Of a stretch of DNA of 64,000 nucleotides, positions 11,001 through 24,700 are shown piece by piece; positions within the stretch are counted from its first letter, which is position 1, and every line of letters starts with the position of its first letter. A program made the position numbers and the translations under genes. Source of the stretch: Mugil cephalus (lineage: Eukaryota > Chordata > Actinopteri > Mugiliformes > Mugilidae); contig NC_061776.1 of NCBI RefSeq assembly GCF_022458985.1, forward strand, positions 8,062,379 to 8,126,378, written 5' to 3'. The notes under the pieces were generated by a model. That model was not told where the DNA came from. It saw only the letters and a list, made by a program, of their open reading frames with translations, and did not search any database.

Positions 11001-12300
11001 AGACGTGTAAAACCCCTAATATCGCAATGAAAAACCGGTAATGGAAACGCCTACATAAAAGTATATCGCACTGGAGATGATGCAGTGGGTCATGTGACCA
11101 TTTCATTTGAAGTCCACATTCCTCAAAGTGAAGTCTCACTTCAGAGAATTGTGGGATATTGCGAGACTTTACTAGAATTACAGCTCATTTGCAAAATAGC
11201 TTTCAGTGGAAACAAGAAATTTTTTTTTTAAACACCGCTTTTACTTTGCAAAAAAATGTAATGACAACGCAGCTGGTGTCTGTTGAAATGAATAAATGTT
11301 TTGTGCTGGTCATGTAAAACAAAGAGGATATTAAAAGGTTTCTCAGGAGACTAATAGTAACAGTGATAGACTTCCTGTTCTTTCTTTAGCCCCTGGAGCT
11401 GAGCAGCTGTCGTGTTTCAAAGCCTCACAACCTGCCCAGATTGACGGGTTTGCGCATGAAAACCCGGCCGACTCCCGCCCTCCGCTTTCTCCAGCCGACG
11501 CCTACGACGACTCCTTCCCGGGCGGGCGGGTGAACGGAGGCCGCAACGAGACGGAGCTCCTGGTGAAGCGTGAGAAAGAGGAAGAGCCCGATGAGAACGC
11601 AGCTCCGCTCGGTGCGTCGGACACACCTGTGACCGAAGACCGGCTGTGGTCGAGCAGTCTGCGCGGAGACGCCGGTGATCTGAGCGTCTCGTACCCTGGG
11701 CAGCAGTTCGAGCCCGCCGCCACCGCGTTTGCGCCTCAAAGCGGATTACGTGTAGAGGACGTGGTCTCGAGAGGTCACCCACTGGGGAAATCCGTGGCGG
11801 TGAGTGCAGCGAGGGCGAAGAGACGAGCCAGAACATTTGGACCAAGGAGACCACAACCAGACGAAGGACACGGCGCTTTGTCTCAGATCAACTCCCTGGA
11901 TTCAAGCCCCGTTCCTCAGCAGCCGCAGCTCCAGCACCGAGACGCCGCCGCGCCCCACGCGAGGGCCCCCGGCGAGGACCCGGGCGCGGCGAACCGCGGC
12001 TTCGTCCTGGCGAGGAGGATGCGGACGCCCTGGAGGCCGGGCCTCGGCGAGAAGAGGTTCAGCTGCACGTACTGCAGCAAAGGCTTCGTGAGGTTCAGCC
12101 AGCTCAAAGAGCACCTGAGGAGCCACACGGGCGAGAAGCCGTTCAGCTGCATGCAGTGCGGCCGCAGCTTCACCAAGCAGTGCAACCTCATCAGGCACGC
12201 CGTGGTCCACAGCGGCGAGAAGCCCTTCGAGTGCTCCGTGTGCGGGAAGTGCTTCACGCAGCGCTCCAGCCTCAAGTCCCATCAGAAGACAGTGCACTGA
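8033..12300 (+). CDS. C2H2 zinc-finger protein (ZNF-A), four coding exons, 439 residues
   Basis: Probable sequence-specific nuclear DNA-binding protein. Exons: 8033-8225, 9341-9456, 10035-10134, 11390-12300; all junctions are GT-AG, phases agree, and the sum is 440 codons. The start ATG at 8033 (AAGATGG context) was chosen because ZNF-B starts at the equivalent point; the frame is open further upstream to 7904. Residues 1-64 form a helical, coiled-coil-like module (FQSQLLSVMEVLAKAAVEEI) common at the N-terminus of fish zinc-finger proteins. An acidic linker has the SUMO-type motif IKVE (Lys about 119) and VKRE in exon 4. Three tandem C2H2 fingers fill residues about 360-439, joined by TGEKP and SGEKP; the last finger has four residues between its histidines and ends the protein. 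No KRAB or SCAN domain is visible. Specific orthology is not assigned. Confidence 0.87.
8226..9340. other. ZNF-A intron 1 with an hAT-like repeat
   Basis: The left half (about 8362-8828) is a putative hAT-type element. Its left end reads TAGGGATGTTCGATACCACC and its right part has TATCGACATTTCAGCATCGAT; such flickering CGATAC-rich ends are common in fish hAT elements. No open transposase frame remains. A T-rich run lies at about 9088-9112. Nothing else is recognised. Confidence 0.45.
9457..10034. other. ZNF-A intron 2
   Basis: Holds one compact Tc1-derived copy at 9621-9855 (separate entry), an ATA-rich stretch near 9930-9946 and a TGTGTGTCTGTGTG tract before the exon 3 acceptor. Confidence 0.55.
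9621..9855 (+). mobile_element. Internally deleted Tc1/mariner-like element with both ends
   Basis: Left end GTACACCCATCTGGCATAAC and right end GTTATGGCTGATCAGTATA are diverged inverted repeats. The interior retains GGATCTGCTGCGAATGTCTT and GGTGCCAGATACCACAGCAC, which in the full-length fish element lie near the 3' end of the transposase frame. Most of the transposase is gone, leaving about 235 bases. Confidence 0.8.
10135..11389. other. ZNF-A intron 3, no feature recognised
   Basis: A short GT run occurs at about 10448-10460. No exon, RNA gene or repeat family shared with the rest of the window was seen. Confidence 0.5.
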
Positions 12301-13126
12301 GCGGTTCATTAATTATATATGTCTGCTACATTCCACGTCTTTATATAGATTATATAGAGCTAGGTGATATTTTTGATATGATAGTTTTTATTTATTTATA
12401 CAAGTGACGTTTTAGAGAAGCTAGTTTGTGCCGCGTTTAACTGCTGTCTGTTTGGGATTTGCTCCAGATCACTGCAGGCGTCTCAGCCAGAGTGACCGGG
12501 TTTGAGTTTGTGAAAGCCAATGAAAATTTAATGTAAACATGTTTGAAGCTCTAGTAAAAGAATCTCAAGTCTGAAATGGTTTCAAGGTTTGAGTTTGACA
12601 CATTTCTAAGTCTCAAAAAGAGGAAACGTCTGGGAAAAAAAGAGGATGTCTGGTCACCTTATCTGAACCTATGTGAAAAATGATTTTAAAGTTACAATTT
12701 AAAATGTTGTGTTTTTGTGAGAAACACTTTTAAGTCAGTTAATTGGGACTCACCAACATACGGTCACGTGATCGGGAAGGATGGAACAGGTTCACCTGCT
12801 GGGAGATGCATTCGTCCCTTTTAAGTTAATTTTGTTTATGACTTTTAATGTTAATGTTAATTGTTAATGTCATTTAATGCAAATAGTTCCTGTAGAACTA
12901 TACGGACATTTGGGACGGCTTTAGATGATCCTGCAGGAACTTAATTTAAGGCTAGATGCTCATAACATTTAGCTGACGCTTCACTTTATTAGCTTCAGTC
13001 TTGGTGCAGGTCCTGCTGAGATGTTGTGCCATGGTTTTCTACAGCTCTTTATTTTTAGGCTGCATCGTAACTGCATCGTGCCAGATAGATATTCACCCTG
13101 AAAGTTTACAGTTTTGTAAGACAGAA

Positions 13127-13132
13127 AATAAA
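13127..13132 (+). other. Candidate poly(A) signal for ZNF-A
   Basis: The first AATAAA I find downstream of the stop codon, about 830 bases after it. Use is inferred. Confidence 0.35.
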
Positions 13133-14065
13133 TCTTAAATTTAACGCCGTGTTCCTTTTTCATTTACTCTAACACTGATTCTTACACCTCTGCAGGAAAC
13201 TCTGAAGATTTACCTTTAACGTGACACAAATAAATCCTCCCGTTGCTTCAAAGGCCCATAAAGTCTAATCTGAAAGCAAAAGTCTTTCATTTTCTAAATA
13301 AATACGTCTTTGAACCTGCTAAATCTGAGGTTCAGGTGATTCATCCTTGAGAAAAAAAAGAAAAGAGAGAGAAATACCAGGAAAATCTGGGGAAGCTTTG
13401 TTATTCAATCAGAAAAACAACACAAGTTTTTTTTTACATAAATATACAAAGGTAAGACATTAAATGTTTCTCATAAATATCAAATTAGATTCCTGTAAAA
13501 TTGTGATAAAAGTTGCATAGAAAAGTAGTGATAAGAGAGGACTGTATGTATGTATGTATACACCACCATACGAATGCTTTTTAAGTTCCTCCTGAAGTGG
13601 TCGACAGCAGCCACGTACAGAGGAAGTGCTGGAGCCGAGGCAAACGTGGCTGACGCTGTCGAGTTAATTTAATTCTGTTTGTACGCCGAGAGCCGCTGTC
13701 GCGAACGTTTGGAGTTATTAACGGACAACGAAACTAATTCTTGCACTAAATCTATCCCGGACGCGCAGAGTGTCACGAGACCTGGGCTGTAAAAAACCAA
13801 ATGTTAGCAGCTACAACACACTGAGGTGTTTAAAGATGTTTGAATTTCTCAAATAAACCGACTCCGGCTACGTTTTAAATACTGACAGTCGGTGGAAATG
13901 AACAAGTCGTCTCGTCACAGAGTATCAGGCATCATCGGAATGAATTATTCAGAGATTTAACCAAATCGTGTCACGTTGGACTCAGTCGTGTACATTATGA
14001 AAGTATAAGTGATTACAAGAATTTAATTTCAGGCACCTGAAAAGTTTTCGTACAATTTAGGGGGA

Positions 14066-14519
14066 TATACATCGATCAGGCATTACATTATGACCACCTT
14101 CCTGATATTGTGTAGGTTTCCCATGTGCCTCCAAAACAGTTGTGACTCATCTGGGGTAACTGAATGTGGTTAGTGGGGGGGGGGGCTTTGGGTCCTATGT
14201 GATGAGGGGAGGGGCCTCTGTGGATCATCACATAAAATACTTGATCAGTTTGTGATCTAATGAATTTGGAGTCCAGGTCAACACCTTGTGCTGTTCTTCA
14301 TGTGTTTTTTGAGTTGGTCCTAAACTGTTTTTGTGTGTGTGTGTGTATCTGTGTGAGGCTGCCATGGGGTGGGGGTATCTGGTCTGGTCTGGTCTCGGTG
14401 GGGGCTACATGTCTAATTAACATCCACATGAATGAAATCTAGGTCCAAACGTTTCCCAGCAGAACATTCAATTATATTATCATTCGCTTGGTCATAATGT
14501 TGTGGCTGATCGGTGTATA
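14066..14519. mobile_element. Non-autonomous Tc1/mariner-like element with both inverted repeats
   Basis: Left end TATACATCGATCAGGCATTA plus ATTATGACCACCTTCCTGAT; right end GTCATAATGTTGTGGCTGAT CGGTGTATA. The interior has GTCCAGGTCAACACCTTGTG, a GT run and the G-rich segment GGTCTGGTCTGGTCT. About 450 bases, with most of the transposase deleted. Confidence 0.85.
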
Positions 14520-15715
14520 TTCAAGCTTCGATTAAATCCATCGGGGCAAACGAGATAAATGCGTGACAATCAGACTGACAGGAATCTTATTTTTTTTTGT
14601 CTCAGCACCAAACGTGTTAAAACGGCCACAGCTGCTCCACATGGATCTGAATGAGTTCATCACTTTGTTCTCATAACACTGTTTCAAGACACGTTTGCAG
14701 CGTCTTTCTCTAGTTAAAGTACGATCTACATTAATGCTCGTCTTATGACGTAAAGTTGATCTTCTATACAGTTAACAACAGCCATAAACTATTGATAATA
14801 CCGGACCAAGCGAGGACCTGGAGACCAGAGGAGTGAATTGGGGAAAGAATGCGTTGAAGAATTTTTTCCTAATTGTCATTTGGTCTTTCTGTGTCATTTG
14901 GAGGGAACTGCTTTGAAGAAGTTGTTCTGAGATATGAAATTCGAGAGTTGACGTCTAAAGCAGCCACTTTACAGCGGCTTTAGTTTTGACTCATTTCAGG
15001 TGCGTTTGATAACGTGAAACGAGCCTCTTGTCTCTGTAAGTAAATTTCTCCTCTTCACTTCTCCTTCATGTGAATTCACTGGAGGAGTCTGAGGTTGCTA
15101 GGATACCAGAGGGTAATGACATCTCACACGGTTTCTCGTCTGAATATCATTGTCGTTAATCACAAAGATGTGGGATTATTATTATCATTTTTTGATTTAG
15201 TATGAGGATTTGTCTCACAAAGAACACGGACGTATCGAAAAACACACTTTAGATTTTCTTTAAACACACACACAAACACAAGGGATCTTCAGTACCTCTC
15301 ATCACAGACAAGACAAGAAGAAAAAAAACCTTAAAGGAAAAATAATCTACATCTTACATTATTAAATATAAACAACCTTTCAGAAAAATAATCTCTCTGC
15401 AGTGTCCACTGTGTTGACAGAAGCTTAGCTTTTTTTTTTTTTTGTGCTATTTGGAGACACCTGGATGGTAGCTTCTTAAAAATCATGTGTGTTGGATTTA
15501 TTTAAACGTGTGATACATTCACATGAAAGTCGCTTTGAAAAGAAAAAAGAAGAAAATCAAGTGCTTTTTTTTCTCTTTTGCGTCTCGTTTTTTCCCACTA
15601 CCTTTGAAATGTGTCCAGTCTATTGATCTCCTTGTTAAATCTATTTGCCTCCGTGTCCTCACATCGAGGAGCCAGAGTCCTCCAGTCGTCTCCTCTTCAG
15701 TCCCGAGACTACGTA

Positions 15716-15721
15716 TTTATT
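15716..15721 (-). other. Candidate poly(A) signal for tesk2
   Basis: AATAAA on the minus strand only 46 bases past the stop codon; a second lies at 15497-15502. Which is used cannot be told from sequence. Confidence 0.35.
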
Positions 15722-15767
15722 TTTACCTCCACCTCCTCGTTGGCGCCGTCGTTCGACAGAGGTTCGT

Positions 15768-18700
15768 CTACATCGGGCACGCGTCCGTCCCCCTCTCTCG
15801 TCCCTCCTCCGTCTCCAGGCTGCTGCAGCAGTCCATCACCTCTCCACTGTCCCTGTCGCTGCTGGGGACCATGGGAGACCAGCCCTCCCCGTACTCGTCC
15901 TCCATGCTTCCCTCCCTCGGGCCCTCGGCCTCTTCGTCGTCCTCCCCTCCTCTCTGCCTGCAGTAAGGCGGGATCTCGACCACCACGTATTTCTTGGCCC
16001 AGCCGCTCAGGACGGCCTTCTGTCGGACGTCGTTCCCCGTCAGCCCTGCGTCGAACCTGGAGTTGGTGGCTGAGAGAAAATAACCGTAACATAAAAATCC
16101 TTACACACCACAGAATCTACAAAACGTAGTAAGCTGAGCTCACCTGGAAAAGTCGTGGACAGCTGGCCGGGGTTACAGGTCACCGAGCCGTTGTTGTTGC
16201 TGGGGCCGACGGCGGCGGCCAGGTGGAAGATCTCGGAGCGGGGGAGCTGTGGGGACACAGGTAAGGAGTGACACTGCCTTCCCGGTAGCTGCTGCCAGTA
16301 ATAAGACGCCTCCTGCTGGGGCCCCGGACCGGCGGGCGGCTGGTTGCTGAACGCGCTCCCCGGAGGCGAGTGCAGGTCGAACACCAGCGAGAACACGGAC
16401 TTGCTGGGCACGTCGAAAAACTTGATCTTGCCCCCGCACAGGTCCTCCCGGGCCGTGAAGGGGTTGATCTTGCGGGCTTTGGAGGCCCTCTGGGCGGTGG
16501 GGGGGTTGTAGTACGGGTCCTGGACGTTGACTTTCCTTCCCGGCTTGCAGGAGAAGATGTCCGACTGGCTGCGGCTGAGCCAGATGTTTCGTCGGGGGCG
16601 CGGCGACTTGGGAGGGATCTTATCGTTCTGGAAACTGAGCGGATTCAAACGCTTGAAACCCTGGATCTTCTCACCTTAAATGAAGAAAACAAGACTTTAT
16701 GTGAAAACCGCAACTCATATTTAAAAGAATATGAGACATAAGTTTGGAAACACATGGAAGTACATTTGTTTTAACCTACTGAGACCCTATGTCCTCATAT
16801 GGGGACGTTAAGTTTTAGGTTTGTGTCAGCTTCTTATTCTCCTTCATTTAGACTTTTGTCCTCAAAACTAGATACTAGTTGGTGTCTACAACATGATATC
16901 AGCTGATTCATGTTAGCAAAGTGGACAAGGTGCAAAACCTCATCACATTTTACAGTTGAAACGTTTGTAGTGACAGGAAAATTCGATTGAGGACGTTGGG
17001 ACAGCAACGATGACACAAGAAAATGTTGAAATTTCTTGTTACGTATTGGTGACTCTGTTATAATGTCGAGTGAATTAATCCTGTGTCCACACACGAGGAC
17101 GTAGCACTTCCTGCTCGAAGATGGTGCTTAGTTTTAATGTTTCTCAATGAAATGGAGAAATTGAAAATGCATAACAAAACAAAAGCTCAGGTCTCGGGAG
17201 GTTAAGTCGTACTCAAGGTTAAGCGAGATTTTAATTTAAACACCAGGGGGCAACACAGCCTGCGGCAGTTCTTTGAGTTTCAGTTGCTTTCTCAGGAAGT
17301 TTTTTATGGGTTGAAAAAAGATAATTTATGGCAGGAGGGAAAATAATTAAAATAAAAAATGTATAATGTGATCTTTGAACTTGCAGGACTGTAAAGCAAC
17401 TTGGGCACACAGTCTACAAACAAAATAATCCTTTATGAAAGCTTAAAACCTTATCCGTTTCCGAGCAAACGTCTTATTTTACGCTCCTCTGAAATCTTAC
17501 AGCTCCTCTGCCTTCTGTTTGTTCCGGGAAACATCTCAAGTCATTACTCATTTTACTCGTGAGTACCGAGGGAAGTCACTCGGGAGAAGAAATTCTTGTT
17601 ACGCAACAGAAATATTTCCTACTATGAGGGTGATTCTGGCCTCAGGAAATGCTGATGTTATCAGGGGAGAGAGTGAGAGACGGAGGAGATGGAAAGGGAG
17701 GGATGATGCGTCAACAGGCTCGGATGGTGTCAGCTGCGTCAAGGTTTACAATCATAACATCAGATGTAAGTAACCGCATTTGTCACTTGTGAAAAAACCA
17801 AACAAACCCTGCGTCTGCATCCTGTGACGTTGTGTGTTATGAGGGAGAAGGAGCCTGTTTTGGTTTCGTCTGCGTGAACACATCAGTGACTCCAGACGCC
17901 CGTGATGGTCAGACGGGCGGGCGGCTCCGTGCCGGACCAAATTAGAAGTGAAACCTGGGCCTGCATGGATCGAGTGTCTCTAAATAGGAACGTTGATCTC
18001 AGACCAATTTTCCTCTTCACGTTATTTTCGCAGCAAACACAGGATGAAAGTTAACGAGATATTTTAGTAAGAGATTGTGCTCATCTGCTTGTCATATTTC
18101 ATGTGTGAGGACAGTGTAAATACACAGAAGCCTCACAACCGAGTGGACAAAACATGGTGCGGTATGAAAAAGGAAGTGATGCTAGTGTCAGGAGAGGTGA
18201 GAAGTTTCCATTAGGCCTGACACTGACTAGATAACAAGTAAAATATTGACTAGTGGCAGGGGGTGCGGGAGGTCATAAAATACATTTCTGGCGCCTCACT
18301 TGGATTACAGCTTCCACTCCTTCCAGCGTCCTTCCCAGGAATTCACAATTCTCTTCTTGTAAACAAAAGGATGTGACTTTTATTGACTGTAAACCTTTAG
18401 ACGCGTTCGGGTGAGGGCGCAGCGCCGCTACCTTTAGGGATGGTTTTCTTGTCGTTGTCCCCGCCGAGCGGGACGCACTCGTGCTCCATCTCCTCGACTT
18501 TAAGGCGGGCGAGAATCTCCTCCAGGTGCCTCACGATGTCTGGGAAGGATGGACGGAGCTTAGGGTCCATCTGGGAGAGATAAAGTGACGCATGGAGAAG
18601 GATGTTATTAACAGGGAAAAGGAAACAGACCCCAACGAGATCTCTTCCCATTTAAAAACGTGCTACATTTGACCTTTAAATGAGAAAAGTTTCATTTCAT

Positions 18701-21700
18701 TAACTAAGCAACAGTTATAATTTACACAAACAAACCTGCTCTTAGGTTGATCTGGTTGTTTATAGTGAATTTTATAGGTTGTTTTATAGCCTTTATATTG
18801 TATTGTACACGTTTAAGATTAATGGAAATCTGTTGTACTGTTTAATGGTGCAAAGAAAAGTCTCCTTTATAACGATTATCGGTAACTGGAAACACTCAGT
18901 TTCTTAGCAAACAGTGGTACAAAATATGATCAGTGGTGGGAACAAAACCCCCTGAGACCCAAGCATTTGTTTGGAATCCATCGTGTGTCTTTAAGATAAG
19001 ACGTCAAAAATAAGCATCATCTTTGAACTTGAAGAAGCTCTTGAAAGATATTATGTGGACACAGGGATTATTTCAGTGTCTGTTACAATTTAAGTCACTG
19101 TGAATGTGAACCAAAATATAAAACTGGAAACGATGAAATCCCCACATCCTCAAACGACTACTTGTTAAGTTTTCATTTCAAATTAGAAATGTTAATAAGA
19201 ATAAATAAACAAGTGCATTGACCCTTTGATGACTAGACAAAAGTGTCTCCTTATGAGGACAATGGGTCTACATGAAGCAGGATAAGCTGCCACAAACCTA
19301 AAACCTAATGTCCCCATATGAGGACGTCGGGTCTCAGGAGGTTAAGAAAAAGGTAATTTAGAAAACAGAAGCAGCGACAACTGAGGCTCCTTTTCTCCTT
19401 GACCATGTTTAATAAAAGAAAAGTGTGAGAAAAACTAAAAGAAATAAGTCAGAACCAAAAACAATGCAGCTTAAAGATGAAGCCAGATAATTGAAGAAGA
19501 CATTCAGAGAGATACCAGAGACGAGGATGATAAAAGCGGGACGACAGACAGGGATGAGAAGGGATAGAAGAAGCCGATACAGACTCAATCAGCGGGGTGC
19601 TCCGAAATCTTTAATACACTCTTCTTCTGTGGTTCTAATTAATGTGGGAGGGGTTACAAAAAGTCACAATCCAGTGATGATATGAGCAAAAGGAAACTCA
19701 TCTCAAGTACGTGACTTATTTGGTTTGATCCATTTTTTCTTCTTCATTCTAACAGCTGATTAAAAACAAATGAATGTGCGTCGAGAAAATCTGAATCTGA
19801 CAAGCAACTGATCCAGCTTTTAGAGAACAGAGCACCCCCTGGACGGCAAGACAAATCTGATTATTCATCTAATCTGACTGCTCATTTATCTCCGAACAAG
19901 GGAATAAAATTTACTCAGGAATAAAACTGGAGAAACTCCCAGGAACGTCCATGAAACAGGACGCCTGTGTGTCAGTTTATCACGTCTAGCGCCGATAGAC
20001 TAGATTGGACGACAGGATGCTGGACTCACGTTGCAGCAGTTGAAGGCCAGCTGGAGGAAGTCGGGCGGACAGTCTCCGACCATGTGCTGGAAGGTGTGGT
20101 AGTCGAGGCCGAAGTTCTGCTCGGGAGGACGAGGTGGAGAGACAAAGAGAAGGGACACATGATGCATGAAACATAAACAGGAAAGCTGTATCCTAACAGC
20201 GGGGGTAAAGATGGACACCGACAAAGCTTTATCAGATGTTTGAAATACTGTAAATCGTCCGCCAAAGCCGGCCTCATGTCAAACTAATCTCTCTGACACG
20301 GCCCTGCTGGCTGCCAAGTTCTCCTCCGCTCATGGACGAATAACCAGAAACTTAATTCTAAGCCTGGCTTAAAGGCACAATCCGCACTGGGATGCAAATG
20401 ATGATCCTTCCTGACACGACACCACGAGAGTCATTTCAACAAAGTTTAATTAGTTCACTTAGTTAAATGTGCGCGTAGGGGTCATTAATTCACATATGAA
20501 TCCATAAATATTAGCCTTACAGTACGAGCGCTCTGAGAACCTACGCTAGATAAAGCGATACGGTAAATATTTAATGTTCAGATCTATTTTTTGCCAGACT
20601 GGGTTGAGAAATATTTTAACATTCCCGTCCACTTCTGCGTGAGTCACGGACATTTCGCAGTATAAACATAAGGGGAGAGAGTTATGAAATATCAACAGGA
20701 TCAGGCCCGTGTGTACACTTTAAACACGAACGTTGAATATTACGAGGAGGAGAGAGAAGGGAGCGGAAAGGAGGCGAGAGGGAGACGAGGAGTCACCTCG
20801 GTGCGAGGAAGGAAGTCGGGGTCGGCCTGGATCCTCGCGATGATTTCACACAGGATTATCCCGTAGGAGAACACGTCGGCCTGGGACAACAAATGAAAAC
20901 ACGGATGAATTATTTGTACAATCCAATTACTAGTAGATCCAAAAGATGATGAATATCTTTTTTAAAAGCCCTTCCTAAGGGAGGACCGTCCTGTACCGCT
21001 GCCACTCGTCAGACATTTGGCTTTTGGCTTTTCAGCCGATTCATTATCTTGAATCTGTGGTGGAATGAGGTGCGGATGAGATCACACTTAACTGGTTGCT
21101 CAGCTTAGCAGAACAGTGTACGAGAACATAAATAGAAGCGTCTGAACTAGAAGGCTTGTCACATGTCACATTTGATCTCATCTGAACATTTAAATATACA
21201 GATATCTTCACAAGAACATGGTCGTCTAAAATGAGTAAACTGTTGACCCACTGATGATGATTCAAGAGAGGCCAGACGAGGCTAGTTATTTGGCTTCTTC
21301 CAGTTTTCCCAGATTGAATTAAGAACACAGACCTGCTTCCTGCTGGGATGAAGAGTTATTTAATTTCATGCATGCACCAGCTGGTCCTTCACTACCACCA
21401 GTTCTCCTATCTCAACTCAACTCAGCTTTATTTATGTTTTAAAAATGTCTGGATCTTAACCCCTTTGTCTTTTGTGGTTTCAAACATACGTCTTCAACGT
21501 GGGGTCCGCACCCCCTAGGGGGTCCACGGAGGTACTGCAGGGAGGGTCACAAAATCTTTGGTTGATTAGACATTTTTTATATATTTTTTTTTATTTTCCC
21601 CCACAAATTTAAATTTATTTAAATACATATTAACATCAATACATATTTTACTAAAGGGATAAAAATGATAATAATAATGTATATTTATAAGTAGCTCTAG

Positions 21701-24700
21701 GGTGAGTTTAATAAAGAACGCATATAATAGGTAGGGAGTCCCGACTTAATCTCTCCATCAGTTTGGAGCAGGGGTTAAGATTAACGACGTTACCTTTTCA
21801 TTGTAGGATTCATCCCTCAGTACCTCCGGAGCCATCCAGAAAGGAGAACCGACCACTGAAAGCTTCTCCACTTCAGCACTGGAGACAACACACAGACAGA
21901 ATGGTTATAAACGAGGTGAAAGCAGGAAGTCCCGTTCTAGACAATTAAAGAAGCTTTAAAATGACTCTTGAACCTTTACTTGTGCAAATCTATTTTTACT
22001 CAGTGCATTTAACCTGAGGAAATATGACAAGCTGGTAAAATGTTGGTTGGAGCTAATCCTCCTCTGACCCAGTGCACCAGCAGCAAACAAAAGCCTGATC
22101 TGACCCCGTTCATAAAAAGCAGGGGTAAAACCTCAAGGTTAGACTCGCTGATACCTGTAAGCTAAGAGGCCTGTGTTAGCATTCATTAAAAAAAAAGCCA
22201 AATAAAGGTTTTTTCTTTTGCTCTGTGACATCACGAGCGACGATTTATAAAATAAACCAACTAAGAAAACTAAGTGGGCTGCTCTTGTTTTTGTGCCGTG
22301 TATAAATAGCCGCACTTTTGTGATTAAATCAGCTTTTAAAAGAGTCGACAGAGTATATAATTAATCTTAACTCTCTAATCCTTTCTGTTGAGTATCTCTT
22401 GCTCCATTTAGATTTAAATTTGGTGAGGTCTGACCAGATTTATACGTTCAAAAAAAAGTGCGCTCACACTAACAATAATAGGAGCGGCTGCTTTTTTTTT
22501 TTTTTTTTTTTAATCAGCTAAAGACATTTTACATAAGAAAAATAACAGGCCCCCTCCTTGTTTATACTAACGTAGAATTAAAAAAAAAAAAAAAAAGGAA
22601 AACCCTGCACTGATAGTGTCCTCCTGTTATCATAACACTAAAGTAGAGAATGTGAACTGTAGAGGCGGCTGTTGATGTTAGAGCCTGACCCACACTACAT
22701 GTTAATAAATAACTGTGTCTGGTATGAGGAGGAAGAGGAGGAGGAGGAGGAGGAGGAGGAGGAGGTGCACTTTTAGGCGAGTTTGCTGGTAACAGCAAAA
22801 TCAGAATGACACAAAAACACTGTAGCGGAGACCTACAAGGAAACTAATATACTGTATGATCACTGGCCAGGAAAAGGAATCTTATGACCTCACATTGCAA
22901 AATAATCCATTGCCACACCAATGTCAATTAAATAAGTGGCAATTAAAGGCAAGTAGTTGTGTTTTACTGCAGCAAAAGTGGTCAATACGTTTAGCAGATG
23001 AAATATGATTAAGCTTTAAAGTGGCAATAATTCAATTTTGGCCACTAGGGGGCAGATAAAACATTAACATTAGGTACAATAACATTTACAACAATTAACA
23101 ACTACAGTCTTTAGCTTAGGTCTAATGTTCTGTCTCATCTTCTCTTTGGTTTGTAGGGGAAAAAATAATAACATCTGGAGTTTTTAGTGCTAAACACTTA
23201 AACTAAAAGAGGTGACAAAGATCCTTCAAGTTGCTGTTACATGATAATTATCAGTTATTTCATCACCTGCTAATACAAAACAGATTAAACTCAGCGTTAA
23301 TTTGAAGTGTAATGCTGCAAGAGGAACGGAAATATTCAAGTGATAAAGTTGTGGGTGTTTTTCTGTAGAGCAGTGACCCGTGATGACTCCTTACAGATTG
23401 GTAGGGATCTTTTCAGCCAGGCCAAAGTCTCCCACGACTGCTGAGTAACCGTTCTCATCGCACCTGATCAGGCAGTTCTGTGAATACAGACAACAAACAA
23501 CATAGATGTTTGGTTTTGAGGAAGTTGCGACACTAGAGCGACTAAAAAAAGGGACAAAATGACTTCTGTGGCTTAGCAATATCAGTCAAACCTCTACTTC
23601 CTATCTGACCTAGAATTCACAGTACATGTAGTACTGTACGTTAGATTCACAGCTTCGGACTCGTCCTCTGCCATTAGCAACACCGCTCATTAATATTACT
23701 AAAACAGGGCGTGCACCGCTGTCATCGTGTGCACGGCCCTGTGTAACATAACAGTGTCACAGCTCCTCGAGTGATCTGAATGTTATGTTCAGCGTGCTCA
23801 CAGTTTATTTATACATGTCGCTCTAACATGATACATGAATCCAGAGCGCAGCTAGCACAACTACTCCGTTTATTGACTGTCCAGACTGAGGTAGGAGCCA
23901 CAAGTGAATAAACTTTGTATAAATTTGAGGAACTGTGACATGTAAGGCTATCAGTTAACCGTTTAGCCCTTCTAAAAAGAAGTTTACTTTTTAGTCGAAG
24001 ATATCACTTATCACTTTATTTAAATTTCTCCGTGAGCTTGTTTATTCTCCTACAAACGGACGGACATTAAATTTGGATTTTACTGCAGAGTGCTGCAGTC
24101 CCGTCCCTGTTCCCTCGCGGTGCCAACATGGCTCCGAGTCAAGGTGGAAAACTAGAAGCTGCTGGTTACAAAATGTCACATCTGACAGCGACAGTGTTCC
24201 TCTGCAGAGAGGTTAGCAATAAAAAGGCAGTATTTTAATACGTACTTCTAGACAAATATAGCCAAAGATTATATTTTTTTTCTGTATTAATATCCATCAT
24301 ATTCTCCACTCTGCTCTACACAAACAACGTAGTAAACACACTTAAAGACACACAAGTGTCTAAAAACAGATGACTTCACTCTGAGGACGTCCAAACAAAA
24401 TGATGAGCCGCGTGTGTTGATGTTTTTTTCCTCACTATGTTGTTGCTCGTGCCGAACGCTGACCTGAACAGATCTACTTTTAGCTGCGTGTGTTTTGTTT
24501 TTTTTTTTCTCTCTCCTCCTAATGGCCAATTAGCCTCTCTCGCTAACCTTGGAGGTGAGGTCCCGGTGGAATATGCCTTTGGAGTGCAAGTACGCCAGAC
24601 CGCTGGCGATGTCGCTGGCTAGCTTCACCCTGGCGGGCCAGCTCAAGTGCTTGTTGCTGTCGAGAAGCTGCTCCAGGTTTCCACCGTTGATGTACTGCAG

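Larger units (their letters stand above)
12301..15715. other. Convergent 3' region of ZNF-A and tesk2
   Basis: ZNF-A (plus) and tesk2 (minus) meet tail to tail here, so their 3' untranslated regions lie in it. Candidate poly(A) signals: AATAAA at 13127-13132 for ZNF-A, and minus-strand AATAAA at 15716-15721 and 15497-15502 for tesk2. A Tc1-like element is at 14066-14519. No further gene was seen. Confidence 0.5.

Noticed and set aside
11417..12309. Minus-strand frames of 100-145 codons
   Set aside because: Shadows of ZNF-A exon 4, where the plus strand has clear C2H2 fingers.
15523..16129. Overlapping plus-strand frames of 140-170 codons rich in Pro and Ser
   Set aside because: They lie antisense to the last two tesk2 exons, which have the correct splice phase and human-like sequence. 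The plus frames have no domain and reflect GC-rich codons.
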